Part shown: piece by piece, positions 10,546 to 38,186 of the stretch | How the letters are laid out: each line of letters starts with the position of its first letter | How positions within the stretch are numbered: the first letter of the stretch is position 1 | Origin: Strigamia acuminata | Lineage: Eukaryota; Arthropoda; Chilopoda; Geophilomorpha; Linotaeniidae | NCBI GenBank assembly: GCA_949358305.1 | Contig: OX442314.1 | Span: 62,009,369-62,073,368 of the forward strand | Direction: 5' to 3' | Length of the DNA stretch: 64,000 nt | Notes under the pieces: generated by a model | Databases searched by the model: none | Told to the model about the DNA's origin: nothing | What the model saw: only the letters and a program-made list of their open reading frames with translations | Program-made: the position numbers and the translations under genes

Positions 10546-10932
10546 CATTCGCCAAACATTCGAATGCACGCTATTGTTGCTGATCTGCGTTCCAAACACG
10601 TGGGATCGATTCAATGTGTTGTAACACAGAGATAACTACGATTTTGATGACTCTATTGAATCGAAAATACGTTTAAGCTTTGCTACGAGGTCATTAAATT
10701 TCTCAGAAATTAATCGCTTTAACCTGGCAATTGTGGGCGATATGCGTGACCTGCGATATTTGAAATCTTCCATTGTTTTTGGGTTGTAACAAAATGGGAA
10801 ATTTTTTTTGGAATTTTTGATTAGTGGAAACGTGATCTCCTGGTCCCTCTCTACACCCCCTATTTCTGTGTAACATGAATTCTGATACACCCTGTATAAG
10901 GAGATATGAAAAAAAAATGTAGTTTTTATTAC

Positions 10933-11028
10933 TGACCATTGCGACACTTAAGTTGACCCTCATGCAATAGACGTTTACAAAACCTAAACATCCTAAAATT
11001 GCAAAGAGGTATCGTGCTGGTATAAATC
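10933..11028 (-). CDS. Isolated exon of an SLC17-type (sialin / phosphate cotransporter-like) transporter
   Basis: On the minus strand a 96-bp segment is bounded by an acceptor (tttttatttttag) and a donor (A/gtaata). With phase 1 at both ends it reads FIPARYLFAILGCLGFVNVY, then CMRVNLSVAMV. This is the conserved first membrane helix of the SLC17 organic-anion/phosphate cotransporter family (ARY.LAI.G..GF..VY..RVNLSVA). In a complete protein it would lie in the plasma or lysosomal membrane. No other exon of the family was found in the window. It may be an early exon of a gene with large introns, or an orphan piece copied with its flanking repeats. Confidence 0.7.
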
Positions 11029-11261
11029 CTAAAAATAAAAAATAAATTGGCATGTGTCTATCAAATGTTCAAGTGTTAAATCATAATTTTTTTTAGTAAT
11101 AATAACAGTATTCAATGTGTGATAAATTGCACTATCGACAGATTCAATAAAGTTTACAATAATAATAAAATTATTTACATATGGTAGTCCTATACTTGTG
11201 ATTGTTTCACGAAGTCACATGACAAGTACTGACTAACGAATGATATTCGTGACAAAAGCAA

Positions 11262-11430
11262 AATTAAAATAAAAATACCGGGAGTTAATTTTTGTGAATA
11301 TCAATTCGTTACCTGCTATTTTTTTTACCAAGATCCTTGAAGGTTTTGCGACGTAATGAACTTCTGATAGAAATCATCTGTGTAAAATGTCAAATTTTAT
11401 CCGTACACGGGCGCACTGCAAACCGCCAAT
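11262..11430. repeat. Dispersed ~180-bp direct repeat, copy 2
   Basis: Second copy of the block at 10365-10545, about 90 percent alike by eye. It is followed by unrelated AT-rich DNA. Confidence 0.85.
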
Positions 11431-12014
11431 GATGACTAACAACAATTACTTAATTTTCGCAGTTCAATTGAAATATAGTGAATGCAGCTATTCCAGAGAT
11501 GAAATTGCAGTAGCTAATTGATTTTTATCACTGTATTGTCCAAGGTTTTGTTGTTGACTCGGGACGTACACATTTATTGGTACTATCCAATAATAATAGT
11601 CACAATGAATTTTAAAAATTGCAAAGAAATTTAGACATATTTGACATACCAATTATATAGATGTAGCCACAGAAGTAAACCACCTGTCATTTGACATCAC
11701 TTAACCTGAGCTAAACACGAAAGTCTGGATCTAAAATTACTTCTGTTTCCGCTATGCTTACATCCTCGCTCGACCTTGGTTACATCTACTTCTCGCCTCA
11801 CCACCTCACTTAAGTACAGCTAACAAGAGGCGTCATTTAACGGTAGGTTTTTAAACGTATACACAGTAACTAGTAAAGAAACATCATGAGGTTTGCCAGC
11901 TCTAGCATAAAATGATAAAACTGTATTTTTTTAAATCAGGGACAAATCACTAAGCGACCGAGACACTGGGAGCGGACCTTAAAAACGGGACGATAATAAG
12001 TCTAGTCATTGGTC
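11431..12014. other. AT-rich intergenic DNA
   Basis: No gene, repeat pair or RNA gene was recognised; the sequence is AT-rich with no long frame. Confidence 0.5.
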
Positions 12015-12311
12015 ATGGAGAGCAGGACAGGGGGCGGGGACTTGAGTCCATTCACGAATAATGAGTTCCTTTCGCAAAGTTGGATGGTGCGACAACGGAC
12101 AGTTAGCAGCGACAGCAAAGACAAGAAACCAAAACCGAGTTTAACGTCAAGAGAAAAATTGATTGAGAGTAAGAAAAATCTTGATTTGTTTATTTCATGG
12201 ATTCATTGTGATTTTTATTTTTTTTTTATTTTAGGTGCAGTAGACATGTCACTCGTTAGTGAAAACGCGACAACTTGTCGGGGTTCCGAAACACCGAACG
12301 AATGGAGTTGA
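12015..12311 (+). CDS. Small hypothetical gene, exons 1-2
   Basis: An ATG at 12015 opens MESRTGGGDLSPFTNNEFLS, then QSWMVRQRTVSSDSKDKKPK. A donor (gagA/gtaaga after 12168) and an acceptor with a T-rich tract (ttattttag, ending 12234) define a 66-bp intron, typical of this genome. Splicing joins phase 1 to phase 1 and gives a 76-aa product ending ETPNEWS at the TGA. Because 66 is a multiple of 3 and lacks stops, the unspliced frame is also open, so intron retention would add 22 residues rather than truncate. Family unknown. Further exon-like sequence follows at 12321-12598, so the stop may not be the true end. Confidence 0.5.
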   Translation: MESRTGGGDLSPFTNNEFLSQSWMVRQRTVSSDSKDKKPKPSLTSREKLIESKKNLDLFISWIHCDFYFFFILGAVDMSLVSENATTCRGSETPNEWS

Positions 12312-12320
12312 AAAAAATAA

Positions 12321-12598
12321 TCGAATTACTTGACGGCGGCGTGTCGAAACGCTGCTTTCAATGGCACTTGCACTCATTTAATCGTTAATGAACCGTGTCA
12401 AAACGAGATCTGCTTAGCGAGTATCACTAGCGGTTTGTGGATGTTACACAGAAAGTACTTGGAGCGTTGGAGCGAAGAACACACGTAATTTTTAAATTGA
12501 AAAATATAATGGTTTTGTTTTAACAAATTTCTTTTCGTAGTTTCGTGGATGAAGTGTCGTTCGAGTGGGGCGGTGAGGAAATTAAAACAATTTTCTAA
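12321..12598 (+). CDS. Exon pair probably belonging to the small gene at 12015
   Basis: Open sequence from 12321 to a donor at 12484 (CAC AC/gtaatt) and from an acceptor at 12540 (ttttcgtag) to TAA 12596-12598 reads ...ITSGLWMLHRKYLERWSEEH, then TFVDEVSFEWGGEEIKTIF. The 56-bp intron and an AATAAA overlapping the stop (12598) support a real 3' end. Connection to the upstream exons is uncertain: direct reading meets TGA and TAA at 12309-12320. Use of a weak donor at 12306 and an acceptor near 12418 would restore the phase. The family is not recognised. Confidence 0.45.
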
Positions 12599-12603
12599 TA
12601 AAA

Positions 12604-13340
12604 ATGGGAAAAATCAGGGAGAAAGGCGCTAAATGCGCTCAAAATTTTAAAAACTTCTACTGTCTAAAGTCAGGACCGTGACAAATTTTTCTGTTCTGTT
12701 TTTCTTACAAATCAAAACTATTTTTAATTTAATTCTCAGAATTTTAATAATTTTTTTATTAAAAATAAAATGTATTTTGAACTTGTATAGTTTGTTTCAC
12801 AAATATGGTGGTAGTTTGGATTTACCAAGCTCAAAAGTTAGTCTATTTTTTTTAGTTAAAATATTTGGATTTTTCAATGACTCATTATTTGATACGGGTG
12901 GCTTCGCTGCGAAGCGCATGGTTCTTGGTTTTTACTTGCTAGGCAATGGAGCGGTAAATATTCCAACGAAAGATTTTGAACATAGCTTCGTGATTCTTTG
13001 TGGTAAAAAATATAAATTGTAGATTTTAATTATATTCTGTTAATGGTAAATAAACTTAAGGTATTTACTTATTTAATCCAGATTCAAATTTTTTATTTAT
13101 TTTCTAATAAATTCCAGTATAAGTAATTTATTTTTTGTAGTTTTAATGTTATTTTAATGTTATTTTTAATGTTATTTTACAATAAAACTGGAATCTGATT
13201 TCAAATACCAAGCAGTTTTAATAGAAAATTGTTTCTTTATTTCGTAAATATCTTCAGGAATTCCGTCCTTTTACTTTGGGAAATAAGGAAACAAACTTTC
13301 GTTTATGTTTGACATCGAAATATTCAAATTTCATAGAATA
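12604..13340. other. AT-rich intergenic DNA
   Basis: The 114-aa frame 12678-13022 is Phe/Leu/Ile-rich through base composition only. 13136-13180 has a short 'ttttaatgttat' tandem. No other structure was seen. Confidence 0.45.
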
Positions 13341-13661
13341 CCGTACTGCCTCGATTTAACGCCGGGGCGTTTATTCATTTTTTCTAGTTGACCCCCCCGG
13401 CGTTCATTCAAAGCCCGGCGATTATTCGCGCCGGGCGTCTAACCGAAAAAAAAAATTGGAAAGCCACTCATTGCTAGCTATTCTTCGATGTTTCGACCAA
13501 AAGACCTCTCAAAACGTTTAAAAAACGTTTCAACCCGGCGTTTAAACAAACCCGGCGTTCATTTAAGGCCGGCGTTTATTGCCATTTCGTCCTCAGTTTG
13601 CCCGGCGCTTAATCAGGAGCCGGCGCTTAGATACGACCGGCGTTAAATCGAGGCAGTACGG
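13341..13661. mobile_element. TIR miniature element flanked by TA
   Basis: The ends CCGTACTGCCTCGATTTAAC and the exact complement near 13640-13661 form a terminal inverted repeat of about 25 bp, each flanked by TA. That is consistent with a TA-target (Tc1/mariner-like) insertion or with TA as part of the terminus. The inside is a series of 'ccggcgttyattyaaggc' motifs in both orientations. The same GC-rich motif, 'ccccggcgtttattcgaggc', recurs many times in 57.7-62.7 kb, so they are one repeat family. It contains no coding sequence. Confidence 0.8.
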
Positions 13662-13930
13662 TATCACAATTTCATGAATAAATGGTACAATCATGTCTTG
13701 ATCAATAGTGTTCAACTTTCAAATCCAGATTGACACTTCTAATGTAAGAGTTAATTTCATTGTAAGCTGATGTGTCAATGTTCATACAATCATAGACATG
13801 CAACTCATTCAATAGATTTCGCATTTTTAAAATTTTCTTAACCACACATTGGTTAATTGAGTGACACCTTAAAAACGCTAAACGTGTTAGATTTTGAAGT
13901 GCATTCAATTCATCTAGTTCCGAAAATACG

Positions 13931-14263
13931 GGTCGGGTCATTTCCTCGAATCCCGTTTCATCAAATCCTGTTTTTTTTGCGTTTTTTGAAACGTGCGAAA
14001 ATGGGGGTCGTTTCATCGAATTCTAAATTAGGCGGTACGTTTCATCGAATTTTCGGCCATCATCGGGGATGTTATTCAAGTGGCTACGTGGTTAGGTTAG
14101 GTTGTGTGTTAGGTCAGGTTAGATCAGGTTAGGTTAGGTTAGGTCAGGTCAGGTTAGGTTAGGTTAGGTTAGGTTAGGTCAGGTCAGGTCAGGTCAGGTC
14201 AGGTCAGGTTGTTGGTTTTGATGTTTGTACCGTTTCATCGAATTTTGCGAAAAACGGTACGTT
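13931..14263. mobile_element. Inverted-repeat element with interstitial TTAGG/TCAGG pentamers, copy 1
   Basis: The left end 'gggtcatttcctcgaatccc' matches the complement of the right end of copy 2 (32615-32640). The body is shared almost base for base with 32265-32600, for example 'gtttcatcgaattctaaatt' and 'cgaattttcggccatcatcg'. Between about 14090 and 14213 lie about 24 pentamers mixing ggtta and ggtca. This copy lacks the right terminus; the other lacks the left one. It lies inside the LRR remnant. Confidence 0.75.
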
Positions 14264-14736
14264 TCAATGTTTGACAATATACAAAACCTAAACTGACTAA
14301 ATTTGGACTTTGTACAATCAACATTTTTAATTGAGTTTCAGTAAAGACTTGAATAGTATCATGTATGCATATTTTCTACAGGTTTTGGAATGAAATATGT
14401 TTAGTTAAATCGTGCACATCTTCAGTATCCAAAATACTACAACCCGCTAACTGTAACTGTTGCAATAATAATGAAGAAGCCTAAGATTTACTAATCTGAA
14501 ATTAGTGAGACGAAGTCAGGCCAATCGTTGTGTCCGCGCCAAGACAATATTCAAATCCAGACTAGTTGATGCTAATTGAAAAGTGCTAAGATTTGGAAAA
14601 ATAGTAGTTATAATAATTAAATCTTCCATATTGATTAAATCCGGATACTGTACAACGATGGAATAAGTATGCAATGTTTGCTCCGATTTGAATTGTTGTT
14701 TTAACAAATCAAATAAACCTTCCCAGCATTCATGAA

Positions 14737-15278
14737 TAGAGACCGGATAAATGCATAAATGCATGCAATATATTTTTATTGAATATAAAGCCAAAATCGG
14801 CTATAAATGCATATTTTCCGAAAATCGGAAATAAATGCATATTTTGCCGTTTTTCCGAAAAAAAAATGGCGATTTGTGTCACTCTTTTATGATACGTAAC
14901 GTGTACGTATCAATTTCTGCCTTTTTTAAGAAAATATTGCGTTTGTTTTGTGTACGTTTCATGTATTGTTGTATACGTATGGTTTGCGTTCGGAAGTGCG
15001 AACTTCGCCAAAAACAGAAACCAGGGAAAGTCACTAAATGTGTAAAATAAACAAATAAAAAAATAAAAAAAATAGAAAAGAATGAATTGTAATTACTAAT
15101 TATAATTCATTTACATCATGAACACTTGGAAATGGTATTAAGTTGTTATTTAACACCTGATTTTAATCATATAAATTATTTTATTTTGCATATTTTTATT
15201 TTTATTTTGCATAAAATGGAATTTTTAGTGCATATTTTATGCACATAAAACAAATTTTGCATAAATATCCGGTCTCTA
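14737..15278. mobile_element. Non-autonomous hAT element (542 bp) with perfect 8-bp target duplication
   Basis: The termini TAGAGACCGGATA / TATCCGGTCTCTA fit the hAT consensus (YARNG). The flanks are identical: TTCATGAA at 14729-14736 and at 15279-15286. The inside is AT-rich and has no transposase. It is inserted in coding sequence of the LRR gene: removing the element and one duplication joins LHE to CWEGL in frame. A related copy in the opposite orientation is at 26676-27377 in brm. Confidence 0.93.
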
Positions 15279-15764
15279 TTCATGAAGAAACCTTCTTAAA
15301 AGAGGAAGTTGTTTTAAAATGCATAAGCAGCCTTCGGGTGTGACGGTCGAATTGTCGTATAATTTCAAATACTCCAGTTTCTTGCAATTGATTAACGAGC
15401 ACAGCCCATCATCCGTAAAATTTTTGCACGAGTTTAAGTCTAGATGTCGTAGTTGTAGACAATATTTACCAATCGCAGCAACAACTTCATTCGAACATTC
15501 TTCTCTCTTAGAAAAGTCGAACCATTCAAGTTTTGGCAATTTCTGCAGCAGTTTGACCATCTATTCAGGTGGAATTTCCACATCGGAATCGGAGCTCAGA
15601 TCTAAGCGTACAAGGTTCCCACAAACTAGTCCTACTTTATCTAATAGACAAGGATACACGCATGTCAACCATATCGAAACAATGTAATGCTTTGGTGCCA
15701 GGATGAATGAAAACGTCGCAACCCACGCGTACTGGTGTACTAGTATTACGGCGAAATTTCTCAC

Positions 15765-16387
15765 TCAGACATTTATAAACGTTTGAAATAAATATCGGAA
15801 CGACGAGGACTATGCGTACAGAACGTAACCGAATCGATTCGAAACTGTAACGAGAACGTGCACTGGACGTTCACGCGATGAGAAGAGAAATGGTTGAAAT
15901 TTCTCAAATTAGGAAACAATTACAAAAAAAAGATTGCGCAGTCCAGTGCAAAGATCGACGTACCCGTGTACGAACGTACCGACGTACATATACGAGGATA
16001 TATATTATATATCCTCGTTCGACCTCAGAGCCTCCTAGCGACAAGAAAATAAACCATTAAGAAAAAAAACCGGCAACCACATGAAAGAATATTTAAAATT
16101 TAAAAGAAAAGAAAAATAATTTTTAAAAGCAAACAAAACGAATGACAGCAAGCGAGGAAATAAAAAAAAATAATTAAAAATAAAAAATCCGTTTCCGTGG
16201 CAAGAAGAAACAGTTCAGAGTTCAGACATATTGAATTTCATTTTGTATTGGGATGGGAACTGGGCAAAATATTTACGTATTACCGTTCTACGAAATATGG
16301 AATTAGAAATTAAACCGTTTATAAATGTATAACCAAATCAACCAGTGTATGTATCGCTAAGAAGAATAGTAATAACGAGTTCGCACG
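15765..16387. other. Intergenic and 5' flank of the CNBD gene
   Basis: Includes a perfect palindrome-like 'gaggatatatattatatatcctc' (15992-16014) and A-rich DNA. No gene was seen. The promoter of the gene at 16388 should be here, but no TATA box at a suitable distance stands out. Confidence 0.45.
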
Positions 16388-19300
16388 ATGTCGGTTACAT
16401 CCGGAGCCAAAGCAAACGTGCCCGAACACAACATCAGTTTGTCGAAAGTGCCGATAAATCCCAATCCTGACGCGATGTTGGATGAATTACAAACCGCACT
16501 CGACGACGATATGAAGGAGCAAGACAAGGAGGAGAGGAAACGACGGGCAACCAAGAAATTGATCACTCTGCTCTATCAGGGACTGGACGAAGAAGACTTG
16601 CATGACAAAATGAGACGGATAGTTAATAGCTTGACACGAATTAAAAGAAATAAATATTTTTAATAAAAATTCTTTTCTGTTGTAGTTGTTACGCATAAAG
16701 GCGCTATCCCGATTAGTAGTGAACCATTTGATAGCGCCGGAGTCTGATCAGATGGACGACCTGCTGGAACGAGGTGCGCAGAGCAGTTTGCCGATGTTCA
16801 ACGTAAACTCGTACAAAAGATCTCGGAAGACGGTTTTAATGTCGCAAGTGGTATGGAAATAACGTGAAATACCGTATTTTCTCGATTAAGAGTCGCCCTC
16901 GTTTTGTAGCCGCTCTCGAATTTCATTGAGAAATATAAAATTTTAATGAAAAAAGTGTAATTTTAATCCAAATAATGGAAATTTCAATAGAAAAAGGTGA
17001 ATTTTCAATAGAAAAGGTGAAATTTCTATAGAAAAAGGTGAAATTTCAATATAAAAAGGTGAAATTTTAATTAAAAAATTGAAATTTTAATTGAAAAATT
17101 GAAATTTTAATTAAAAAATTGAAATTTTAATTTAAAAATTGAAATTTTAATTAAAAAATTGAAATTTTAATTAAAAAATTGAAATTTTAATTAAAAAATT
17201 GAAATTTTAATTAAAAAATTGAAATTTTAATTAAAAAATTGAAATGTTAATTAAAAAATTGAAATTTTAATTAAAATATTGAAATGTTAATTAAAAAATT
17301 GAAATTTTAATTAAAAAATTGAAATTTTAATTAAAAAATTGAAATTTTAATTAAAAAATTGAAATTTTAATTAAAAAATTGAAATTTCAATCAAAAAAAT
17401 GGAAATTTTAATAGAAAAAGGTGAAATTTCAATAGAAAAGGAAGAAATTTTAATGAAAAAAATTAAATTTCTATCAAAAAACTTAAATTTCAATCAAAAA
17501 AATTGAAATTTTAATGAAAAAATTGAAATTTTAATGAAAAAATTGAAATTTTAATGAAAAAATTGAAAATTTAATGAAAAAATTGAAATTTTAATGAAAA
17601 TATTGAAATTGTATTGAAAAATTTTAAATTTTATTGAAAAAATTGAAATTTTAATGAGAACATTGAAATTTTAATGAAAAGATTGAAATTTTAGTGAAAA
17701 AATTGAAATTTTCATGAAAAAATTGAAATTTTCATGAAAAAATTGAAATTTTCATGAAAAAATTGAAATTTTCATGAAAAAATTGAAATTTTCATGAAAA
17801 AATTGAAATTTTCATGAAAAAATTGAAATTTTCATGAAAAAATTGAAATTTTAATGAAAAAATTGAAATTTTAATGAAAAAATTAAAATTTTAATGAAAA
17901 AATTGAAATTTTAATGAAAAAATTAAAATTTTAATGAAAAAATTGAAATTTTAATGAAAAATTCGAAAAATTACTCGAGAAAATACAGTAATATAAAGTA
18001 GCACAAAAATACTATAAACTAGAGAGTTGTTTCAAAATTATTTTGTTTGAATTTAGGTCAAAAAGATTTTATTGAAACCGGAGGAGTTTCGAAAGGACGA
18101 AGAATGCGAATACGTTTACAAAGCCATCTGCCTTTTGCCTATTTTCGAAAAGTACTCGCAGCAGACGTTGATGGAGATGTCGCGGGTGATCAATTATCAG
18201 TATTTGGAACCTGGTCGAGTGGTGGTGAGGCAGGGACAACTTCCGTTGTATTTTTACGTCGTTTTGTCGGGTCTGCTTGTATTGAGTATCGACGAAAAAG
18301 ACGAGACGACGGGCAAGATTGCGACTCGACTGACGGGCGAATTGAAAGCGGGGGATCCGTTTGGCCAGATGGCTTTAGTCAACAACACACCGAGAAGTAG
18401 CACCGTCATAACTAAATGTAAAGAGATCGGCACGAAAAATTGCAATAACCAGTTTTTGCCATGAAATTGCAGTTTTTACCATTTTTTGCCATGAAATTGC
18501 AGTTTTTACCATTTTTTGCCATGAAATTGCAGTTTTTACCATTTTTTGCCATGAAATTGCAGTTTTTACCATTTTTTGCCATGAAATTGCAGTTTTTACC
18601 ATTTTTTGCCATGAAATTGCAGTTGTTACCAATTTTTATCAAATTTTGCAGCTGAAAATTGAATTTTTCAGCTGAAAATTAAATTTTTCATTCAAAAAAT
18701 TAACTCTTTGCACAGAAAATTGCAGTTTAAACCAGTTTTTGCGCTGAAAAGTGCAGTTTAAACCAGTTTTTGCACAGAAAATTGCAGTTTAAACCGGTTT
18801 TTGCACAGAAAATTGCAGTTTAAACCGGTTTTTGCACGGAAAATTGCAGTTTAAACCAGTTTTTGCGCAGAAAAGTGCAGTTTAAACCAGTTTTTGCACG
18901 GAAAATTGCAGTTTAAACCAGTTTTTGCACGGAAAATTGCAGTTTAAACCAGTTTTTGCACGGAAAATTGCAGTTTAAACCAGTTTTTGCACAGAAAATT
19001 GCAGTTTAAACCAGTTTTTGCACAGAAAATTGCAGTTTAAACCAGTTTTTGCACGGAAAATTGCAGTTTAAACCAGTTTTTGCACAGAAAATTGCAGTTT
19101 AAACCAGTTTTTGCACAGAAAATCGCAGCTTTTACCAAATTTTACCAAATTTTGCAGCAAAAAATTGAATTTTTTTTTCTCAAAAATCAATTTTTAGTCT
19201 CTACGCATGAAATTGTAATTTTTACGTGAAAAAAGCGCAAACGACGTATTATTAAGATTTTTGTTCCCGCTTCAGATGAAAGCGAACTTTTGTGGATGTA

Positions 19301-20099
19301 CAGAGACGATTTCAATCGTTTGTTGCTTTCAAACACAGCCCACGAGTGGCAAAGTCGTTTCGACACCTTATTGGCCTGCAAATACTTCAAAAACTGGAGC
19401 GTGAACCAAATCAAAGAGTGCTGCAGCAACAGCAAATTAGTCAAACTGGACAACAATGCAGTAAAACAAAAATAACCCAAAAATTAAAGCCAAAAACCAA
19501 AAAAATGCAAACTTTAATGAAACGAATTTGTGCAGATCGTGTTGGGAAACGTGACTGAACGTCCCGACTTCCTCTACTTCATCTCGAACGGCAAAGTGCG
19601 AATAATCGAAGTCCTCCGCTTGATCACCGACACGTCGAAATCGCCGAAAAAATTCAATTTGCAAATGGCGTCCATGCACTTGACGTCGAAAGAACTGCTC
19701 AGATCGCTGATGCCGTGGCAGGCGGTCACGCGCAGGTTCCTGCACATAATGACGCTCGAAAAGGGCCAGTTTTTCGGCGCCGGCGAAGATTTGCACAGGC
19801 GTTACATCGTGGCTTTGGGGAAGACCGAATGCATTCAAATCTCGCACGCCTTCCTCAGCCGCAACGACCACATCGACTGGGTCGAGCTGCTGCAGGACAC
19901 GATTCAGGCCGCGCTGCCCTCGCACTATTATGTGTTTTCCGAATTCGTCCAGAGAGCGACCTGGCGCGCGTATAAGCGTCGGCTGCTGCAGGATCTGGTG
20001 GGGCGGTCAAAGAAAATCGTTCTTACGCAGCTGGAAGACGTTCCGCTGTCGATTCGACAAGCGGAGGAAAGGGAAAATTGGAGCACGGTTCAATCGTGA
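16388..20099 (+). CDS. Cyclic-nucleotide-binding domain protein (CNBD2-like), five exons, 502 aa
   Basis: Exons: 16388-16621, 16686-16850, 18057-18417, 19276-19460, 19536-20099; phases join as 0, 0, 1, 0 and all sites are GT-AG. The start is the first in-frame ATG (MSVTSGAKANVPEHNISLSK). Residues 150-255 form one cNMP-binding fold: CLLPIFEKYSQQTLMEMSRV, then INYQYLEPGRVVVRQGQLPL, then a phosphate-binding cassette FGQMALVNNTPRSSTV (235-250). Canonical cassettes read FGE.AL...PR.AT; here the ribose-contacting Glu is Gln, so cAMP/cGMP binding may be weak or lost. The C-terminal half (QFFGAGEDLHRRY, YYVFSEFVQRATWRAYKRRL) suggests a second degenerate cNMP region and a basic helix, as in CNBD2-type proteins. 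AATAAA near 20151 gives a 3' end. Introns 2 and 3 are filled by tandem arrays. Gene identity within the family is not certain. Confidence 0.85.
16921..17965. repeat. 20-bp A/T-tract tandem array in CNBD intron 2
   Basis: Two sub-arrays run almost perfectly at 20 bp: 'gaaattttaattaaaaaatt' (about 17080-17390) and 'aattgaaattttaatgaaaa' (about 17500-17955), with small variants. A and T runs alternate so that each unit places two A/T tracts about one helical turn apart. It makes up most of the 1206-bp intron 16851-18056. Confidence 0.95.
18440..19135. repeat. 30- and 31-bp tandem arrays in CNBD intron 3
   Basis: 18452-18640 has a 30-bp unit containing 'gccatgaaattgcagttttt'. 18715-19125 has a 31-bp unit containing 'gaaaattgcagtttaaacca'. 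Each unit carries 'ttgcag/t', a decoy 3' splice site, yet the reading frame uses the acceptor at 19275 (cgcttcag). The 64-85-aa ORFs reported here are products of periodicity. Confidence 0.95.
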
Positions 20100-21046
20100 C
20101 AGTTTCTTTGTACAAAGTCAAAATGTTCTGTAAATCGTCTTGTATTTATCAAATAAAATTTGTCAGATTTGTCAGGTTAACCTTAAAACCCGATCTGCAT
20201 CCAATCCGAACTCCGACGTAAACACAAGCGAACATTACCAAAATCAAAAACCATTTATTTCGAGTCAATAAATATAATTGAATATCTTCATGATACCCGT
20301 AAAATTAAATTAAACGATTGAGAAATCTTAATCCAAACAACCGTTCCGTTAATACGGCGCCATCTTCCGTTCGGGAAGTAGTGCTACCCACCGCACCAAT
20401 TCGACCCGACCCGCCAAAAACGTAAATTTAGCAATTACCAAACGCCTGACACCACTCCAAATTACTCACTACACCCATCAAACATCTCCGCAAGCCATAT
20501 TACATAAATTAATTGGCCAGAATCCAGTAAAAAATCCGTAAATACGAATTTTCGGGCGTGAAGCAAATGCATCCAGACCACCATGCCCTCTGGTGAGCCA
20601 TTCACACTTCGGAGTATGAAGCGATTGTATATATGTCGGTGACGATCAATGACGGATAGGTAGAATAAATTTGTACCAATTGTGCCAGTAAGTTGACAGA
20701 ATCTACGTAAACAACTAAAAACCAAGACTCCCACCGAAAATCCTTCTACTCCCTCGAAAGGAAGTTTAAAATTGCAATTTCACGTCCTCTCTTCGCTTAT
20801 TCCTGGTGGCCATTTTGTCGATGCGAGAAAACATTCCGAGTTGTTGTTTTCGCGTTTGTTTTTTCAGTATTTTACGAATTGTACGCACTAGGCACACATT
20901 TAATTACGAATTATTTTAATCTAATGAATTAAACTAAACTTTCCTCGTCCGCAAATTTAAAATAAATTAAAATAAATGCCATTTTTTAACGATTTTTTTT
21001 TGACTCGCAGGTGAGAAAAATTGGAAACTTGAAATTTGGAACCGAA
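20100..21046. other. Intergenic region and 5' leader of brm
   Basis: No other gene was seen. 'ttttttttgactcgcag' ending at 21010 looks like a 3' splice site, so a non-coding first exon probably lies upstream. The GC-richer stretch 'ccattttgtcgatgcgagaaaacattccg' (about 20810-20840) is a plausible start region. Only 36 nt separate the acceptor from the ATG. Confidence 0.45.

Positions 21047-38174
<17,128 letters not shown>

Positions 38175-38186
<12 letters not shown>

Larger units (their letters stand above)
13705..15764 (-). pseudogene. Leucine-rich-repeat (F-box/AMN1-like) gene remnant
   Basis: Minus-strand pieces encode consecutive LRRs. 15560-15276 gives LPKLEWFDFSKREECSNEVV, then LRHLDLNSCKNFTDDGLCSL and CKKLEYLKLYDNSTVTPEGC, the cysteine-containing LRR type. 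14728-14516 continues CWEGLFDLLKQQFKSEQTL and IFPNLSTFQLASTSLDLNIV. Near 14440, QQLQLAGCSILDTEDV follows in another frame, and 13920-13705 gives ALQNLTRLAFLRCHSINQ to a stop. The frame at 15764-15564 is in phase with the next block but separated by TAG (15561-15563). A hAT element splits the coding sequence at 14737-15278, and a TTAGG-bearing element sits at 13931-14263. The gene therefore looks dead, unless introns remove these parts. Confidence 0.7.

Noticed and set aside
14090-14213. Interstitial telomere as evidence of a chromosome end or fusion
   Set aside because: The same flanks surround a second pentamer block at 32.4 kb, so the repeats belong to a dispersed element.
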